A DNA stretch of 18,563 nt, taken from contig CAWVSL010000048.1 of NCBI GenBank assembly GCA_963933115.1, forward strand, positions 1 through 18,563. Reading direction: 5' to 3'. Of the stretch, positions 15,699 to 18,563 are shown piece after piece; position 1 is the first letter of the stretch, and the number at the start of each line of letters is the position of its first letter. Made by a program: the position numbers and the translations under genes. Source of the DNA: JALJPB01 sp963933115 (GTDB lineage: Bacteria > Pseudomonadota > Gammaproteobacteria > Enterobacterales > Alteromonadaceae). The notes below the pieces were generated by a model, which searched no databases, was not told the DNA's origin, and saw only the letters and a program-made list of their open reading frames with translations.

Positions 15699-16565
15699 AT
15701 GAAGCAATTTTTTACTCTTATCATTCTGTTGTTATTTGTTACGCAAACACTGGCTGGTATTCGACAGTACAATGCCAATATTAATAATTCTCAGTGGCAC
15801 TTATCTAACGATTCACGGCTAAAATGTACTTTGGCACATCAAATACCCAATTACGGTCAAGCTCGTTTTTACAGCCGTGCTAGCCGTAAGTTAAACATGG
15901 AGTTTGAACTTGACATGTTACTATTACCAGACAATTACTCTTTAGCTGAAGTGCGTTCTCTTCCACCTAAATGGCGCCCAGGTATTAGTGGCCGTAGACT
16001 CACCAATATGAAGTTACATAGACAATTTTCTCCTAGCTTACCCAAAAAAGTTGCATGGACTATGTTAAGTGAATTAGAGCAGGGGATGAATCCTACCTTT
16101 TATTACAATGATTGGCATAATGAACAAGATAAAATATCAGTTGGATTATCAACAGTACAATTTAAAAAGGCTTATCGAGAATTTGTTGGTTGTGTAGGTA
16201 ACCTTTTAAACTATAACCTCGATGATATCGCTTACACCGTGTTAAATTTTCAGTTTGGTAGTGAGAAATTGACTAAATCATCGGAGAAGCGTATGTCGAT
16301 GATTTCAGACTATCTTAAATTAGACCCTGAATTAGAGTTAGTACTAATAGATTCATATACCGATAGTTACGGTGTCCGCTCGACAAATCAACAAATTTCA
16401 GAAAAAAGAGCGAAAAATATTCGAGAGTACTTTACTCAACATGGTATCGATCCTACCCGAATTGAAGCAAAAGGTTATGGTGAAAAAAGGCATGTTGCTT
16501 CTAACAATACTGAGTTAGGTAGAGGGCATAACCGAAGAGTTGTTATTCAAATGGAAAAACCGTAA
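15699..16565 (+). CDS. motY: Sodium-type flagellar protein MotY (T-ring)
   Basis: The 288-aa precursor starts with a signal peptide (residues 1-19, cleavage after TLA), so it is periplasmic. MotY forms the T ring below the P ring in polar flagella and holds the Na+-driven stator units (PomA/PomB with MotX) around the motor. Residues about 20-170 match the MotY-specific N-domain, with Cys43 and Cys165 placed as the disulfide pair known in Vibrio MotY. The C-terminal half (about 180-285) is an OmpA-like peptidoglycan-binding domain with Asp222 and Arg237 in TDSYG and SEKRAKNI, then GYGEKR and GHNRRV. Vibrio MotY is about 293 aa. The ribosome site is weak. No other flagellar gene is nearby, as is usual for motY beside rnt. 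A sigma-28 promoter precedes it. Confidence 0.93.
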   Translation: MKQFFTLIILLLFVTQTLAGIRQYNANINNSQWHLSNDSRLKCTLAHQIPNYGQARFYSRASRKLNMEFELDMLLLPDNYSLAEVRSLPPKWRPGISGRRLTNMKLHRQFSPSLPKKVAWTMLSELEQGMNPTFYYNDWHNEQDKISVGLSTVQFKKAYREFVGCVGNLLNYNLDDIAYTVLNFQFGSEKLTKSSEKRMSMISDYLKLDPELELVLIDSYTDSYGVRSTNQQISEKRAKNIREYFTQHGIDPTRIEAKGYGEKRHVASNNTELGRGHNRRVVIQMEKP

Positions 16566-16613
16566 GTTAAAATGTACATCAATAAATAGATAACCTTAAA
16601 TTAATAGTTGTAT

Positions 16614-16654
16614 AGGCCTGCCGATTAGCAGTAATCTACAGGCCTTATTTTTTT
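16614..16654 (+). terminator. Rho-independent terminator after motY
   Basis: AGGCCTG (16614-16620) pairs with CAGGCCT (16639-16645), with an inner GATTA/TAATC stem and a GCAG loop, followed by TA and seven T (16648-16654). The Shine-Dalgarno AGGA of the next gene begins at 16655, so it directly abuts that gene's translation start region. Confidence 0.85.
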
Positions 16655-16667
16655 AGGAAATTTATCT

Positions 16668-18539
16668 ATGAAAACCATTACTCAATTAGTAATGCTTGTT
16701 GTTTTTTTATTAGGACTGTCAGCTCAACCGCTATGGGCTAGAGCATCACTAGACCAAGGCGATGCTTACACTTATGCAAATTATCATCAAGTTAGAGTTA
16801 AACACGTTTATTTAGACCTGAGTGTTGATTTCTCTAGTAAGTCATTAAATGGTTTTGCAGAATTATCGTTAAACTGGCTTAGCGATTCGTTAGAACCTAT
16901 TATTCTAGATACTCGAGACCTTATCATCCACCGTGTTATTGTCCAAAAACCTTCTGGTGATTGGCAAAAGGTTAAGTTTTCATTAGCAAAAAGAGATGAT
17001 GTCTTAGGTGCTAAATTAACGATTAACTCGCCATTTAAGACCGAAAAAATAAGGGTCTATTATAATTCAACAGAAAAGGCATCAGGCTTGCAGTGGTTAA
17101 ATCCTGAACAAACCGCCGGTAAAAAGCAGCCCTTCATGTTTAGCCAGAATCAGGCAATTCACGCTCGTTCATGGATCCCTATTCAAGATACGCCAAGTGT
17201 TAGAGTAACTTATAATGCTAGAATTAAAACAGATAAAAATTTACTAGCGGTAATGAGTGCCAATAACAGTCCTGATACAAAACGTGATGGCGATTATTAT
17301 TTCTCAATGCCACAAGCGATACCTGCTTATTTAATTGCTATTGGTGTTGGTGACTTAGAATTTAAGGCGATGAGTCATCAAACAGGTGTCTATGCTGAAG
17401 CTGATATTTTAGAAGCAGCTGCGGCTGAATTTGATGATACTCAAGCGATGATTGATGCTTCTGAAAAATTATATGGCGCATATCGTTGGGGACGTTACGA
17501 TCTATTGATTTTGCCGCCTAGCTTCCCGTTTGGTGGTATGGAAAATCCTCGTTTGTCCTTCATTACACCGACAGTTATCGCCGGTGATAAAAGCCTCGTC
17601 AATTTAATCGCCCATGAGCTTGCCCATTCTTGGTCTGGAAATTTAGTCACAAATGCAACTTGGAGAGACTTATGGTTAAACGAGGGCTTTACTAGCTACG
17701 TTGAGAATCGGATTATGGAGGAAGTTTTTGGTCGTGACAGAGCTATTATGGAGCAAGCGCTAGACGCACAAAATCTAAATACTGAAATAATAGAATTGGA
17801 CAAGGGTGATACCCGACTTTTCATAGATTTAAAGGGAAGAGACCCCGATGACGCATTTTCTGGTGTGCCTTACACCAAAGGGCAATTGTTTCTTATTTAT
17901 TTAGAAACAAAATTTGGACGTCAGAAATTTGATCAATTTGTTTTAGATTATTTTAACCAATATGCTTTTGAAAGCATAACAACAAGTGACTTTATTATTT
18001 ATTTAAATAAAGAACTTATTAATAAATATCCTGGTGTTGTTAATGCTGAAGAAATAAATGAGTGGGTTTACCAATCAGGTTTACCTGTTACCACACCAAA
18101 ACCACAATCAAATGCATTTACTTTAATAGATGAGCATATTAATAACTGGTTAATTAATGAATTATCATTAAAGCAATTGCCAACTATTCAATGGACATTA
18201 CATGAATGGCTTCACTTTATTAACAACCTACCACAAAACTTATCATTAGATAAAATGACTGATTTAGATAGAAATTATCAGTTAACTGTTAGCCAAAATG
18301 CAGAAATAGCTCATGCATGGTACTTATTATCAATAAGAGCGGGTTATGATGTTATTTTACCTAATCTAGATAAATATTTAACGGGTATTGGTCGACGAAA
18401 ACTTATCGTACCACTTTATAAACAGTTAAATGAAACGCCTAAAAATAGAGCTTGGGCTGTGGAAGTTTATAAAAAAGCCCGTCCTGGGTACCATGGCCTT
18501 GCACAGGGTACAATTGATGATATTTTTTATAAAAAATAA
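16668..18539 (+). CDS. Secreted M1 family aminopeptidase (leukotriene A4 hydrolase-like)
   Basis: This 623-aa zinc metallopeptidase has a signal peptide (about residues 1-25, ending in LWA) and is therefore probably periplasmic or secreted, removing N-terminal residues from peptides for nutrient uptake. The exopeptidase motif GGMEN (289-293), zinc site HELAH (His316, Glu317, His320) and third ligand Glu339 in WLNEGF are complete; Tyr402 in GVPYTKG is the catalytic tyrosine. An N-terminal beta domain and a C-terminal helical domain of the LTA4H type flank them. I recall the cold-active enzyme ColAP of Colwellia psychrerythraea as the closest described relative. The position equal to human LTA4H Tyr378 is Phe397. 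AGGA lies 9 nt before the ATG, immediately after the motY terminator. The gene is complete; 24 bp remain in the window. Confidence 0.93.
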   Translation: MKTITQLVMLVVFLLGLSAQPLWARASLDQGDAYTYANYHQVRVKHVYLDLSVDFSSKSLNGFAELSLNWLSDSLEPIILDTRDLIIHRVIVQKPSGDWQKVKFSLAKRDDVLGAKLTINSPFKTEKIRVYYNSTEKASGLQWLNPEQTAGKKQPFMFSQNQAIHARSWIPIQDTPSVRVTYNARIKTDKNLLAVMSANNSPDTKRDGDYYFSMPQAIPAYLIAIGVGDLEFKAMSHQTGVYAEADILEAAAAEFDDTQAMIDASEKLYGAYRWGRYDLLILPPSFPFGGMENPRLSFITPTVIAGDKSLVNLIAHELAHSWSGNLVTNATWRDLWLNEGFTSYVENRIMEEVFGRDRAIMEQALDAQNLNTEIIELDKGDTRLFIDLKGRDPDDAFSGVPYTKGQLFLIYLETKFGRQKFDQFVLDYFNQYAFESITTSDFIIYLNKELINKYPGVVNAEEINEWVYQSGLPVTTPKPQSNAFTLIDEHINNWLINELSLKQLPTIQWTLHEWLHFINNLPQNLSLDKMTDLDRNYQLTVSQNAEIAHAWYLLSIRAGYDVILPNLDKYLTGIGRRKLIVPLYKQLNETPKNRAWAVEVYKKARPGYHGLAQGTIDDIFYKK

Positions 18540-18563
18540 TTGTAACGTCTAATAAAAATAAAA

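Noticed and set aside
15690..16680. Shared TTATCTATGAA around the starts of motY and the aminopeptidase gene
   Set aside because: Eleven bases including the start codon and a common second codon; too short to be more than coincidence.

Overview
The window is an ordinary chromosomal stretch of an AT-rich, flagellated marine gammaproteobacterium. Low GC, the neighbourhood sodB / grxD / peroxiredoxin / rnt / motY, a polar sodium-type flagellar protein (MotY) and a secreted leukotriene-A4-hydrolase-like M1 aminopeptidase all point to the Alteromonadales, most likely Colwellia or Thalassotalea (Colwelliaceae). This assignment rests on recognising the proteins, not on a database search. There are fourteen intact protein-coding genes. 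I see no rRNA, tRNA, CRISPR array, insertion sequence, phage gene or origin.

Layout. Positions 32-770 (minus strand) hold a YbaK-type Cys-tRNA(Pro) deacylase and a dodecin flavin-binding protein. Positions 910-7374 (plus) hold the DNA-repair nuclease operon sbcD-sbcC, joined by an ATGA overlap, followed 22 bp later by a sodium:alanine-type symporter with a TTG start. That symporter's stop region overlaps by 8 bp the convergent end of the next block. Positions 7367-12145 (minus) are a three-gene operon reading prkA (yeaG) - yeaH - spoVR: an AAA+ kinase/protease-like protein, a von Willebrand A-like DUF444 protein and a SpoVR protein. A 591-bp gap (12158-12748) then separates prkA from sodB. 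It is the only long non-coding stretch and contains a coding-like 36-codon remnant and several small palindromes.

Positions 12749-14633 form an oxidative-stress cluster: iron superoxide dismutase (minus), monothiol glutaredoxin GrxD (plus) and a typical 2-Cys peroxiredoxin (plus). Together they cover superoxide removal, peroxide removal and Fe-S cluster or thiol homeostasis. RNase T (minus) and the flagellar T-ring protein MotY (plus) follow, divergently transcribed as I remember it from Vibrio. The motY upstream region carries a near-consensus sigma-28 flagellar promoter, and rnt has a good sigma-70 promoter. The window ends with the exported M1 aminopeptidase, whose Shine-Dalgarno begins directly after a rho-independent terminator.

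Nothing here is a clearly new multi-gene system. The least understood part is the prkA-yeaH-spoVR operon, whose AAA+ plus vWA pairing resembles MoxR/RavA-ViaA chaperone pairs. The most concrete regulatory observations are the sigma-28 site, a 9-bp inverted repeat overlapping the predicted sbcD promoter, and the terminator abutting the aminopeptidase start.
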